Source: Streptomyces sp. CA-278952
GTDB lineage: Bacteria; Actinomycetota; Actinomycetes; Streptomycetales; Streptomycetaceae
Direction: 5' to 3'
Length of the DNA stretch: 64,000 nucleotides
NCBI RefSeq assembly: GCF_028747205.1
Contig: NZ_CP112880.1
Span: forward strand, 6,855,501 to 6,919,500
Shown: positions 1 to 8,460 of the stretch, piece after piece
Numbering within the stretch: position 1 is the first letter of the stretch
Layout of the letters: the number at the start of each line of letters is the position of its first letter
Position numbers and translations under genes: made by a program
Notes under the pieces: model-generated
Databases searched by the model: none
What the model was told of the DNA's origin: nothing
Seen by the model: only the letters and a program-made list of their open reading frames with translations

Positions 1-700
1 GCGTGATCGCGGTCGGGCCCGAGGAGGTGCCGATCGCGATGTGCGGGTCGCGCTCCGGGTCCGCCCAGGCGAGGATCTCCGCCATGGCGTCGGCCGGGAC
101 CGAGACGCACCCGGCCGTCGCCCCGCCCCCGTTCACGTGCAGGAAGATGCCCGCGCCCCTGCCCCGTACCGGACGGTCGTAGTTGAAGCCGATCACCAGG
201 GCGCGGGCGTACTGCGTGCCGTAGGAGACCAGGTGCTCGGCCTCCGCCGCCCGGCAGTGGCCGGGGCGCGGTTCCACCCAGCGGTTGTACGCGCGCGAGT
301 CGTTGTCCTGGCACCACCAGGAGTCCTCGTTGACCTCGCGGTAGGGGTACGTCGTGCCGGCCGGGGCGTCCTCGGTGCCGAAGGCGTACGGCAGGTCGTA
401 CAGGCCGGTGGGCGTGGTACTGGTGCCCTGCTCCCGGGTCGCCCCCTCGGCCAGGCCGCCTCCCCCGAACCGCGCGGGCGCCGACCCGGCCTCCGTCCAG
501 CTGCCCCCGCGACGCTCCCACCAGGTCACGGTCCCCGTCGTGGAGCCGGTGCCGGGGGCCTCGGCGGTGATCAACTGGGAGCCGCCGCCCGTGTCCGCCA
601 GCCGGTACGGCAGGGGAGGGGCATCGGTCCGGCCGGGCCCGGCCCCGAGGGAGCCGGTCAGGGCGAGGAGTACGGCGGCGGTCACCAGTGATCTGCGCAT
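1..700 (-). CDS. Secreted L,D-transpeptidase-like protein (3' end cut by window edge)
   Basis: Reading the minus strand from the ATG at 700 gives 233 codons with no stop before the window edge, so the C-terminus is missing. The product starts with a short basic stretch and a hydrophobic core (MRRSLVTAAVLLALTG), a Sec-type signal peptide, so it is probably exported. Near the visible end is IFLHVNGGGATAGCVSVP, which matches the YkuD/ErfK active-site pattern: a His, then Gly-Cys with a Ser/Thr two residues before the Gly. Such enzymes make or remodel 3-3 cross-links in peptidoglycan, or anchor proteins to it. The usual S/T-H-G-C is T-A-G-C here, so catalysis needs checking. It runs in the same direction as the next gene (85 bp gap). 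Confidence 0.75.
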   Translation of the reverse strand, partial: MRRSLVTAAVLLALTGSLGAGPGRTDAPPLPYRLADTGGGSQLITAEAPGTGSTTGTVTWWERRGGSWTEAGSAPARFGGGGLAEGATREQGTSTTPTGLYDLPYAFGTEDAPAGTTYPYREVNEDSWWCQDNDSRAYNRWVEPRPGHCRAAEAEHLVSYGTQYARALVIGFNYDRPVRGRGAGIFLHVNGGGATAGCVSVPADAMAEILAWADPERDPHIAIGTSSGPTAIT

Positions 701-784
701 GCTCCGGACCGTACGGCGGCCGGCGGGCACGCCCCACCGGACCTGCTCCGTACGGCCCAGCGGTTCACTGCGGACGGCACGGGC

Positions 785-1384
785 TCACTCCGGGAGCGCG
801 GCCGGCAGGGGCGGCAGCGGGAGCGGCAGGCCCGGCAGCCCGTCGATGCTCGTCGCGATGTCCTCCTTCTTCGCGAAGTAGGCGCTGAGGCTCTCGTCGT
901 CGTCGCGCCGGAACCGGTCCGCGTGCAGCGTGCGGTCCTCGTCGTAGCTCAGGAACGGCACGCCGAACCCACAGGTGTCGCGGATGAGTTCGGCGGTCAC
1001 CACGATGATCGCGCGCAGCCCGTGCGGGGCCGGGTCGACACCGGGGAAGCGGGCGAGAAGCCCGGGGAACCGGGGGTCGTCACGGAAGACCGGCTCACCC
1101 CGGCCGTGCACGCGCACGATGTTCGGCGGCCCCTGGAAGGCGCACCACATCAGGGTGATGCGCCCGTTCTCCCGGAGGTGGGCGACGGTCTCGGCGTTGC
1201 TCCCGGCGAAGTCCAGGTAGGCGACGGTCCGCTCGTCGAGGACGGCGAAGGAGCCGGTGACGCCCTTGGGCGAGAGGTTCACCGTGCCGTCGGAGTCCAG
1301 CGGGGCGGTGGCCGTGAAGAAGATGTGCTGTTCCTCGATGAAGGTTCTGAGCCGTCCGTCGATGCGGTCGTGCGTTTTTCCCAT
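785..1384 (-). CDS. Pyridoxamine 5'-phosphate oxidase-like FMN-binding protein
   Basis: 199 aa from the ATG at 1384. The protein has the split-barrel flavoprotein look: FIEEQHIFFTATAP near the N-terminus, NLSPKG at about residues 36-41, and VRVHGRGEPVF in the middle. This is typical of the short PNPOx-like family, which binds FMN or F420 and reduces small molecules rather than making PLP. The last ~15 residues are Pro/Leu-rich and probably not part of the fold. It is divergent from argG (195 bp apart), so its promoter must share that gap. The physiological substrate cannot be told from sequence. Confidence 0.85.
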   Translation of the reverse strand: MGKTHDRIDGRLRTFIEEQHIFFTATAPLDSDGTVNLSPKGVTGSFAVLDERTVAYLDFAGSNAETVAHLRENGRITLMWCAFQGPPNIVRVHGRGEPVFRDDPRFPGLLARFPGVDPAPHGLRAIIVVTAELIRDTCGFGVPFLSYDEDRTLHADRFRRDDDESLSAYFAKKEDIATSIDGLPGLPLPLPPLPAALPE

Positions 1385-1514
1385 GAGGTGATTATCGGAC
1401 CCCGATCTGGGCGGTGGGCAGGGCATTTCAGCATCCGGACCTCGGGTGCGACCCCGCTCCGCTCGCCGCCTCCGCGCACCCGTGCGGCCGATCGCACTGC
1501 GTTGGCCTGCTCTT

Positions 1515-1548
1515 TTGACAAACAATACGGTGGACTGCATAGTTATGC
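1515..1548 (+). promoter_or_regulatory. argG promoter with ARG-box-like palindrome
   Basis: TTGACA at 1515-1520 and CATAGT at 1538-1543, spaced 17 bp, form a good sigma-70 (HrdB) promoter, unusually close to consensus for Streptomyces. An inverted repeat GCATA-GT-TATGC at 1537-1548 covers the -10 box and resembles half-sites of ArgR operators (TGCATA/TATGCA). Occupancy there would block transcription, as expected for arginine repression of argG. The promoter is seen directly; ArgR binding is inferred. Confidence 0.6.
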
Positions 1549-1579
1549 CCATCAGTGATTGCACCGTAAGGAGAAACCC

Positions 1580-2776
1580 GTGACCGAGCGCGTCGTTCTC
1601 GCCTACTCGGGCGGCCTGGACACCTCCGTCGCCATCGGCTGGATCGCCGAGGAGACGGGCGCCGAGGTCATCGCCGTCGCCGTGGACGTCGGCCAGGGCG
1701 GCGAGGACCTGGACGTCATCCGCAAGCGCGCGCTCGCCTGCGGTGCCGTCGAAGCCGAGGTCGCGGACGCCAAGGACGAGTTCGCCGAGGAGTACTGCCT
1801 CCCGGCGATCAAGGCCAACGCCCTCTACATGGACCGCTACCCGCTGGTCTCGGCCCTCTCCCGGCCGGCCATCGTCAAGCACCTCGTCGCCGCCGCCCAC
1901 AAGCACAACGCCCAGATCGTCGCCCACGGCTGCACCGGCAAGGGCAACGACCAGGTCCGCTTCGAGGCCGGTATCTCCGCGCTCGGCCCCGACCTGAAGT
2001 GCATCGCCCCGGTCCGTGACTACGCGATGACCCGGGACAAGGCGATCGCCTTCTGCGAGGAGAAGAACCTCCCGATCGCGACCACCAAGAAGTCCCCGTA
2101 CTCCATCGACCAGAACGTCTTCGGGCGTGCCGTCGAGACGGGCTTCCTGGAGGACATCTGGAACGCGCCGATCGAGGACATCTACGAGTACACCGACAAC
2201 CCCGCCGTCCAGCGCGAGGCCGACGAGGTCGTCATCTCCTTCAAGGAGGGCGTGCCCGTAGCCATCGACGGCCGTCCCGTCACCGTCCTCCAGGCGATCC
2301 AGCAGCTCAACGAGCGGGCCGGCGCGCAGGGCATCGGCCGGATCGACATGGTCGAGGACCGGCTCGTGGGCATCAAGTCCCGCGAGGTGTACGAGGCGCC
2401 CGGTGCGATCGCGCTGATCACCGCCCACCAGGAGCTGGAGAACGTCACCGTCGAGCGCGAGCTGGCCCGCTACAAGCGGCAGGTCGAGCAGCGCTGGGGC
2501 GAGATGGTCTACGACGGCCTGTGGTTCTCCCCGCTGAAGCGCGCCCTGGACGGCTTCATCAACGAGGCCAACCAGCACGTCACCGGCGACATCCGGATGA
2601 CCCTGCACGCCGGCCGCGCCGTCGTCACCGGCCGGCAGTCCGAGGAGTCGCTGTACGACTTCAACCTCGCCACCTACGACTCGGGCGACACCTTCGACCA
2701 GTCCAAGGCGCAGGGCTTCATCGAGATCTTCGGTCTCTCCTCCAAGATCGCGGCCAAGCGTGATCTCCAGGCATAG
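1580..2776 (+). CDS. argG: Argininosuccinate synthase
   Basis: 398 aa, the normal length. It joins citrulline and aspartate using ATP to make argininosuccinate, the penultimate step of arginine synthesis, in the cytosol. The ATP-pyrophosphatase P-loop AYSGGLDTS is at residues 8-16 and the [11 protein letters not shown] substrate motif near residue 120. The GTG at 1580 was chosen because AAGGAG (1568-1573) sits 6 bases ahead and family members start just before VVLAYSGG; an ATG at 1559 lies upstream of that ribosome site. The gene has its own promoter, is separated from argH by a hairpin, and so may be a one-gene unit. Confidence 0.97.
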   Translation: MTERVVLAYSGGLDTSVAIGWIAEETGAEVIAVAVDVGQGGEDLDVIRKRALACGAVEAEVADAKDEFAEEYCLPAIKANALYMDRYPLVSALSRPAIVKHLVAAAHKHNAQIVAHGCTGKGNDQVRFEAGISALGPDLKCIAPVRDYAMTRDKAIAFCEEKNLPIATTKKSPYSIDQNVFGRAVETGFLEDIWNAPIEDIYEYTDNPAVQREADEVVISFKEGVPVAIDGRPVTVLQAIQQLNERAGAQGIGRIDMVEDRLVGIKSREVYEAPGAIALITAHQELENVTVERELARYKRQVEQRWGEMVYDGLWFSPLKRALDGFINEANQHVTGDIRMTLHAGRAVVTGRQSEESLYDFNLATYDSGDTFDQSKAQGFIEIFGLSSKIAAKRDLQA

Positions 2777-2781
2777 CCTGA

Positions 2782-4338
<1,557 letters not shown>

Positions 4339-4450
4339 GAACGCCGGTCAGGTGCGCGCGGGAGCCGTGTCGCACCAGATGGACGAAGGGTGTCGCGGGC
4401 CGCGCCCACCGGGGTAGGAGTAACCGAAACCCGACCCCGAGGAGCCCGCG

Positions 4451-5422
4451 ATGCCCTTCGCCGCCCTGGCCGCCGCGACGACCCCGACCGCCCACATCGG
4501 GCTGGGCCTTGCCGCCGTCGGGAGGCCCGGCTACATCAATCTCCACCGAGACCGGGACCTGCCCGCCGACCGCGACCCCGACGCCCTGCGCGCCCGCACC
4601 CACGAACTGCTGGACGCCGCCTACGCCCAGGGCGTCCGGTACGTCGACACCGCCCGCTCCTACGGCCGCGCCGAGGAGTTCCTGGGGGAGTGGTTGGCAG
4701 CCCGGCCCTCGTTCACCGACCTCGTCGTCGGCAGCAAGTGGGGGTACACCTACACCGCCGACTGGGACGTCGAGGCCGAGGAACACGAGGTCAAGGACCA
4801 CAGCCTCGCCGCCTTCGAGCGCCAGTACGCCGAGACCCGGGCTCTGATCGGCGACCGGCTCAGCCTCTACCAGGTCCACTCGGTCACCCCGGACAGCCCC
4901 GCGCTCACCGACAAGGAACTGCTCGGCCGGCTCGCCGCCCTGGCCGCCGACGGCGTCACTGTCGGCCTCTCCACCAGCGGGCCCTCCCAGGCCGACGCGA
5001 TCCGGGCCGCCCTCGCCGTCACGGTCGACGGCGAACCCCTCTTCCGTACGGTCCAGGCCACCTACAACGCCCTGGAGACCTCGGCCGCGCCCGCGCTCGC
5101 CGAGGCCCACGACGCCGGGCTCACCGTGATCGTCAAGGAGGGCATGGCCAACGGGCGCCTCGCCGGGGACGAGGCCCCCGCCGTGTTCCAGGAGATCGCC
5201 GCCGCCGCGGGCGTGGGCGGCGACGCGGTGGCCCTCGCGCTGGTCCTGCACCAGCCCTGGGCCGACGTCGTGCTCTCCGGCGCCGCCACGGTGGGCCAGC
5301 TCTCCGGCAATCTGCACGCCGCCGTCGTCGACCTCGACGACGAGCAGCGGGCCGGCCTCGACGCCCTGGTCGAGGAGCCGGAGGCCTACTGGCGGCACCG
5401 GGCAGGGCTGCCCTGGCACTGA
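4451..5422 (+). CDS. Aldo/keto reductase
   Basis: 323 aa from an ATG with GAGGAG 6 bases ahead. The TIM-barrel reductase signature is visible: GLGLAAVGRPGY at the start, RYVDTARSYGRAEEFLG at about 63-79 with the catalytic Asp and Tyr, and SKWGYTY at ~96-102 with the catalytic Lys. The family reduces aldehydes and ketones with NADPH. The substrate cannot be read from sequence. It follows argH by 112 bp and converges on the helR-like gene with only 43 bp between stops. Confidence 0.88.
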   Translation: MPFAALAAATTPTAHIGLGLAAVGRPGYINLHRDRDLPADRDPDALRARTHELLDAAYAQGVRYVDTARSYGRAEEFLGEWLAARPSFTDLVVGSKWGYTYTADWDVEAEEHEVKDHSLAAFERQYAETRALIGDRLSLYQVHSVTPDSPALTDKELLGRLAALAADGVTVGLSTSGPSQADAIRAALAVTVDGEPLFRTVQATYNALETSAAPALAEAHDAGLTVIVKEGMANGRLAGDEAPAVFQEIAAAAGVGGDAVALALVLHQPWADVVLSGAATVGQLSGNLHAAVVDLDDEQRAGLDALVEEPEAYWRHRAGLPWH

Positions 5423-5465
5423 AGCCCGCACGCGGGGCCGCCCCCGACGGCCCGTCCCCGACGCC

Positions 5466-7631
5466 TCAGGAGCTCGTCAGGACGACGAGCTCCCGGGTCG
5501 CCCGGGTCATCGCGACATAGCGGTCCACCGCCCCCTCGACGCCCGCGCCGAACCTCTCCGGATCGACGAGGACGACCAGGTCGAACTCCAGGCCCTTGGA
5601 CAGCTCCGGGGTCAGCGACCGCACGCGGGGCGTCGCCCGGAACGCGGGGTCGCCGATGACACAGGCGATCCCGTCGTCGTGCGCGGCGAGCCACCCGGCG
5701 AGGACGGCGTCCAGGTTCGCGACGGAGCCGTACCTGACGGGGATGCCGCTGCTTCGGACCGAGACCGGCACGTTGGCATCGGGGAGCACGGCCCGGACCA
5801 CCGGTTCCGCCTCCGCCATGATCTCCTCCGGCGTCCGGTAGTTGATGGTCAGGGAGGCCAGGGTGATCCGGTCGAGCCCGACCCGCTCCAGCCGCTCCTG
5901 CCACGACTCGGTGAACCCGTGCCGGGCCTGCGCCCGGTCCCCGACGACGGTGAAGCTCCGGGACGGGCACCGCTGGAGCAGCATCTGCCACTGGGCGTCG
6001 GTCAGTTCCTGCGCCTCGTCCACGACGATGTGCGCGAACGGCCCGGCCAGCAGGTCGGGTTCGGCCGTGCCCGGCCGGTCGGCGGTGGCCAGGGACTCCC
6101 GGAGATCCGCCCCGCGCAGCATCACCAGCGCGCCCTCGCCGTCCGCGTCCGCGTCGGCCAGGGTCTCGTCGGCGAGCAGGCTATCGACGACCCGGTCCAT
6201 CTGCTCGCGCTCGGCGGCGGCCGCGGCCTCGTGCCGGCGCCTGCGCCGGGACGCCTCCGGGTCGCCGAGCCGCTGCCGTGCCGCGTCCAGAAGAGGCAGG
6301 TCGGACACCGTCCAGGCCCGGGCGTCCGGGCGCTGCAACCGCCCGACCTCCTCCGAGGTCAGCCAGGGGGCGCACCTACGCAGATAGGCGGGTACGGACC
6401 AGAGGTCGCCGACCAGGTCGGCCGCCTCGACCAGCGGCCAGGCGCGGTCGAAGAGGGCGAACAGCTCCCTGTTCCGCCGCAGCGAGGCCCGCAGCTGTTC
6501 CTCCGGGGCGTCGCCGTCGTGCTTGTCCACGAGGATCGTGAGCAGCTCCTCCCAGATCTCCTCCCGCGCCTCGTTGTGCGGTGTGCCCGGGTCCGCCGCC
6601 CCGAACGCCGAGGCCCAGTCGGCGGCGCTCAGCCAGATGTCGGACCAGTGCGTCTCGACCCGTACGCCCGTGGCGGGCGGCTCCTCGTAGAACCGGACGG
6701 CCGGCTCGACCGCCTTCACCAGCTCCGCCGACGCCTTCAGCCGCGCCACCTCCGGGTCGGTCTCGGCGCCCGCCCGCGCTCCCTCGGCGACCAGGTCCCG
6801 CAGGGTGCACGTCTGCACGCCCTCCTCCCCGAGGCTGGGCAGGACATCGGCGACGTACCCCAGATAGGGCTCGTGCGGCCCGACGAACAGCACGCCACCG
6901 CGGCGGTGGCCGAGGCGCGGGTCGGAGTAGAGCAGATAGGCGGAGCGGTGCAGGGCGACGACGGTCTTCCCGGTGCCGGGCCCGCCGTCGACGACGAGCG
7001 CGCCCCGGGAGCCCGCCCGGATGATGGCGTCCTGGTCGGCCTGGATGGTGCCCAGGACATCGCGCATCCGGGCGGACCGGTTGCCGCCAAGACTGGCGAT
7101 GAACGCGGACTGGTCGTCCAGCGCGGCATGCCCGGCGAAGCCCTCCGGCGCGAACACCTCGTCCCAGTAGTCGCTGATCCGGCCGCCGGTCCAGCGGTAG
7201 CGGCGGCGGCTCGCCAGGCCCATCGGATCGGCGTGGGTGGCTCCGAAGAACGGCTCGGCGGCGGGGGAGCGCCAGTCGAGCAGCAGCCGGCGGCCCGTGC
7301 TGTCGGTCAGCCCGAGCCGTCCCACGTACAGCGGCCCGGAGCCGTCCGCGGCAACCATGTGGCCGAGGCACAGGTCGAGGCCGAACCGGCGCAGGGCGCG
7401 CAGCCGGCCGGTCAGCCGGTGGATCTCCACGTCCCGGTCCATCGCCTGCCGGCTCGCCCCGCCGGGCGCCCTGCGTTCGGCCGCGAGCCGGTCGGTCAGC
7501 TCGGCGATCGACTGTTCCAGGGAGTGGGCGATGGCCGCGAAGTGCTGCTCGTCGTCGGCGATCAGCGCCGGGTCGGCCTTGGGGGAGAGGCGGTCGGGGA
7601 GGTCGAACGCGCTGGCGGTCAGGGGTGTCAC
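5466..7631 (-). CDS. helR: HelD/HelR-type RNA polymerase-recycling ATPase
   Basis: 721 aa, GTG start at 7631. A superfamily-1 (UvrD-like) motor: Walker A GGPGTGKT at 216-223, Walker B IVVDEAQELTDAQW near 540, Gln-Tyr motifs, and a C-terminal VAMTRATRELVVL. The long charged N-terminal arm (about 1-95) is expected to reach into the RNA polymerase channel in HelD proteins. HelD frees stalled or inactive polymerase; the HelR subgroup also removes rifamycins from the enzyme and gives tolerance. I favour HelR over plain HelD because an RAE-like palindrome lies about 100 bp upstream. The ribosome site (CGGAAC) is weak. Alternative: ordinary HelD with no drug role. Confidence 0.82.
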   Translation of the reverse strand: MTPLTASAFDLPDRLSPKADPALIADDEQHFAAIAHSLEQSIAELTDRLAAERRAPGGASRQAMDRDVEIHRLTGRLRALRRFGLDLCLGHMVAADGSGPLYVGRLGLTDSTGRRLLLDWRSPAAEPFFGATHADPMGLASRRRYRWTGGRISDYWDEVFAPEGFAGHAALDDQSAFIASLGGNRSARMRDVLGTIQADQDAIIRAGSRGALVVDGGPGTGKTVVALHRSAYLLYSDPRLGHRRGGVLFVGPHEPYLGYVADVLPSLGEEGVQTCTLRDLVAEGARAGAETDPEVARLKASAELVKAVEPAVRFYEEPPATGVRVETHWSDIWLSAADWASAFGAADPGTPHNEAREEIWEELLTILVDKHDGDAPEEQLRASLRRNRELFALFDRAWPLVEAADLVGDLWSVPAYLRRCAPWLTSEEVGRLQRPDARAWTVSDLPLLDAARQRLGDPEASRRRRRHEAAAAAEREQMDRVVDSLLADETLADADADGEGALVMLRGADLRESLATADRPGTAEPDLLAGPFAHIVVDEAQELTDAQWQMLLQRCPSRSFTVVGDRAQARHGFTESWQERLERVGLDRITLASLTINYRTPEEIMAEAEPVVRAVLPDANVPVSVRSSGIPVRYGSVANLDAVLAGWLAAHDDGIACVIGDPAFRATPRVRSLTPELSKGLEFDLVVLVDPERFGAGVEGAVDRYVAMTRATRELVVLTSS

Positions 7632-7649
7632 GGCATCGGTTCCGATCTG

Positions 7650-7690
7650 CGGTGCGTACGGGGGGCAGCTCTACGGTGCGTACGGGGGGC
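7650..7690. repeat. Direct repeat in helR 5' leader
   Basis: CGGTGCGTACGGGGGGC occurs at 7650-7666 and again at 7674-7690, a 24-bp period (about two helical turns). A weaker third copy (CATATGGGGGGTC, ~7728-7739) forms the left flank of the RAE-like palindrome. The spacing suggests a binding site for a second regulator or slippage; it lies in the untranslated leader of helR. Confidence 0.5.
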
Positions 7691-7729
7691 GGCGTCCCAT
7701 CCCGGCTACGGCGGACGATTCTGCGGCAT

Positions 7730-7758
7730 ATGGGGGGTCTTGCCGCAAGGCCCCCCAT
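7730..7758. promoter_or_regulatory. Rifamycin-associated element (RAE)-like palindrome
   Basis: Left arm ATGGGGGGTCTTGC (7730-7743) and right arm GCAAGGCCCCCCAT (7745-7758) are complementary at 13 of 14 positions around a single central base. The core CTTGCGGCAAG with G/C-rich wings matches, from memory, the RAE consensus that precedes rifamycin-resistance genes (rph, arr, rox, helR) in actinomycetes. It lies 99 bp upstream of the helR GTG. TTGC halves can act as -35 boxes in both directions. Confidence 0.75.
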
Positions 7759-7768
7759 GCGCTATAAG
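7740..7768 (+). promoter_or_regulatory. Outward promoter with -35 inside the RAE-like palindrome
   Basis: TTGCCG (7740-7745), 17 bp, TATAAG (7763-7768) is a strong sigma-70-type promoter pointing toward the tetR gene, away from helR. Predicted start is about 7775. The minus-strand counterpart is TTGCGG then CAGAAT at 19-bp spacing, pointing to helR. The palindrome therefore may fire in both directions. Confidence 0.5.
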
Positions 7769-7774
7769 TTGAGC

Positions 7775-7810
7775 GTGGCAAGGAGTGGATTCACCTCCGG
7801 CCACTTTTTT
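7775..7810 (+). terminator. Intrinsic-terminator-like hairpin with T6 tract, followed by C/T-rich tract
   Basis: GTGGC (7775-7779) pairs with GCCAC (7800-7804), enclosing GGAG (7782-7785) pairing with CTCC (7795-7798); TTTTTT follows at 7805-7810. A U-tract terminator is rare in this genome. It begins at the predicted start of the outward promoter. It is followed by about 45 bases of nearly pure C and T (7811-7852), G-poor and rut-like for Rho. No plus-strand gene precedes it, so it seems to stop RNA from the outward promoter before tetR. Confidence 0.5.
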
Positions 7811-7871
7811 GTTTCCCCGCCCTCCCCTTCGCTCTCCCTTCTCTCCTCCTGTGCGCCCGCGCACCTCTCGA

Positions 7872-7902
7872 TGAGACGAGTATGTCTCAGGTGGGTTATG
7901 GT
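7872..7902 (+). promoter_or_regulatory. TetR-type operator and leaderless promoter
   Basis: TGAGAC-N6-GTCTCA (7872-7889) is a perfect 18-bp palindrome typical of TetR operators. TATGGT (7897-7902) is a -10 box ending 6 bases before the ATG at 7909, so the transcript probably starts at the A of the start codon. A further TCGTCTCA (7901-7908) repeats the half-site over the start. Binding by the encoded repressor would block its own promoter. Confidence 0.6.
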
Positions 7903-7908
7903 CGTCTC

Positions 7909-8460
7909 ATGACTCTCGACCGTGAGCAGGTGCTGCGCAGCGCCGCCGCCCTGCTGACCCGCAAATCGACCGCCACCATGGACGAGGTCGCCAGGGCGGC
8001 GGGCATCGGCCGGGCCACCCTCCACCGCCACTTCGCCGGGCGCGACGCCCTGGTGCGGGCGCTGGAGAATCTCGGCATCCAGGAGTTCGAGGCGGCCCTG
8101 GACGCCGCCCGGCTCGACGAGGACACCTCCGAGGAGGGGCTGCGCCGCCTCATCGCGGCCGTCGAGCCCAGCGCCGGGCTGCTGTCCTTCCTCGTCAACG
8201 AGAACCAGCTCTTCGAGGGCGACGAGGTCAACGAGGGCTGGAACCGGGCCGACGCCCGTGTCTCCGCCTTCTTCCGCCGCGGCCAGGAGCGCGGCGAGTT
8301 CCGCATCGACCTCACCCCCGCCTGGCTGACGGAGGCCCTCTACGGGCTCGTCGGCACCGGCGCCTGGGCCGTCCAGGCGGGGCGGGTCGCCGCACAGGAC
8401 TTCCAACACATGATCGTCGAGTTGCTGCTCGGCGGAGCACGCCGGAGCGTAGAGCAATGA
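7909..8460 (+). CDS. TetR/AcrR-family transcriptional repressor
   Basis: 183 aa. The N-terminal helix-turn-helix is clear: TMDEVARAAGIGRATLHRHFAGRDALVRAL at about residues 24-53. The rest is the ligand-binding domain. The ATG at 7909 is chosen because a -10 box lies 7 bases upstream (leaderless); an ATG at 7882 lies inside the operator and would precede the HTH by extra residues. The stop overlaps the efflux gene start (ATGA), so repressor and pump are translated together, a classic drug-sensing pair. The inducer is unknown; rifamycin is a guess from the neighbouring helR. Confidence 0.9.
   Translation: MTLDREQVLRSAAALLTRKSTATMDEVARAAGIGRATLHRHFAGRDALVRALENLGIQEFEAALDAARLDEDTSEEGLRRLIAAVEPSAGLLSFLVNENQLFEGDEVNEGWNRADARVSAFFRRGQERGEFRIDLTPAWLTEALYGLVGTGAWAVQAGRVAAQDFQHMIVELLLGGARRSVEQ

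Noticed and set aside
7882..7908. Upstream ATG (7882) as the tetR start
   Set aside because: It lies within the operator and before the -10 box; the ATG at 7909 fits a leaderless transcript.
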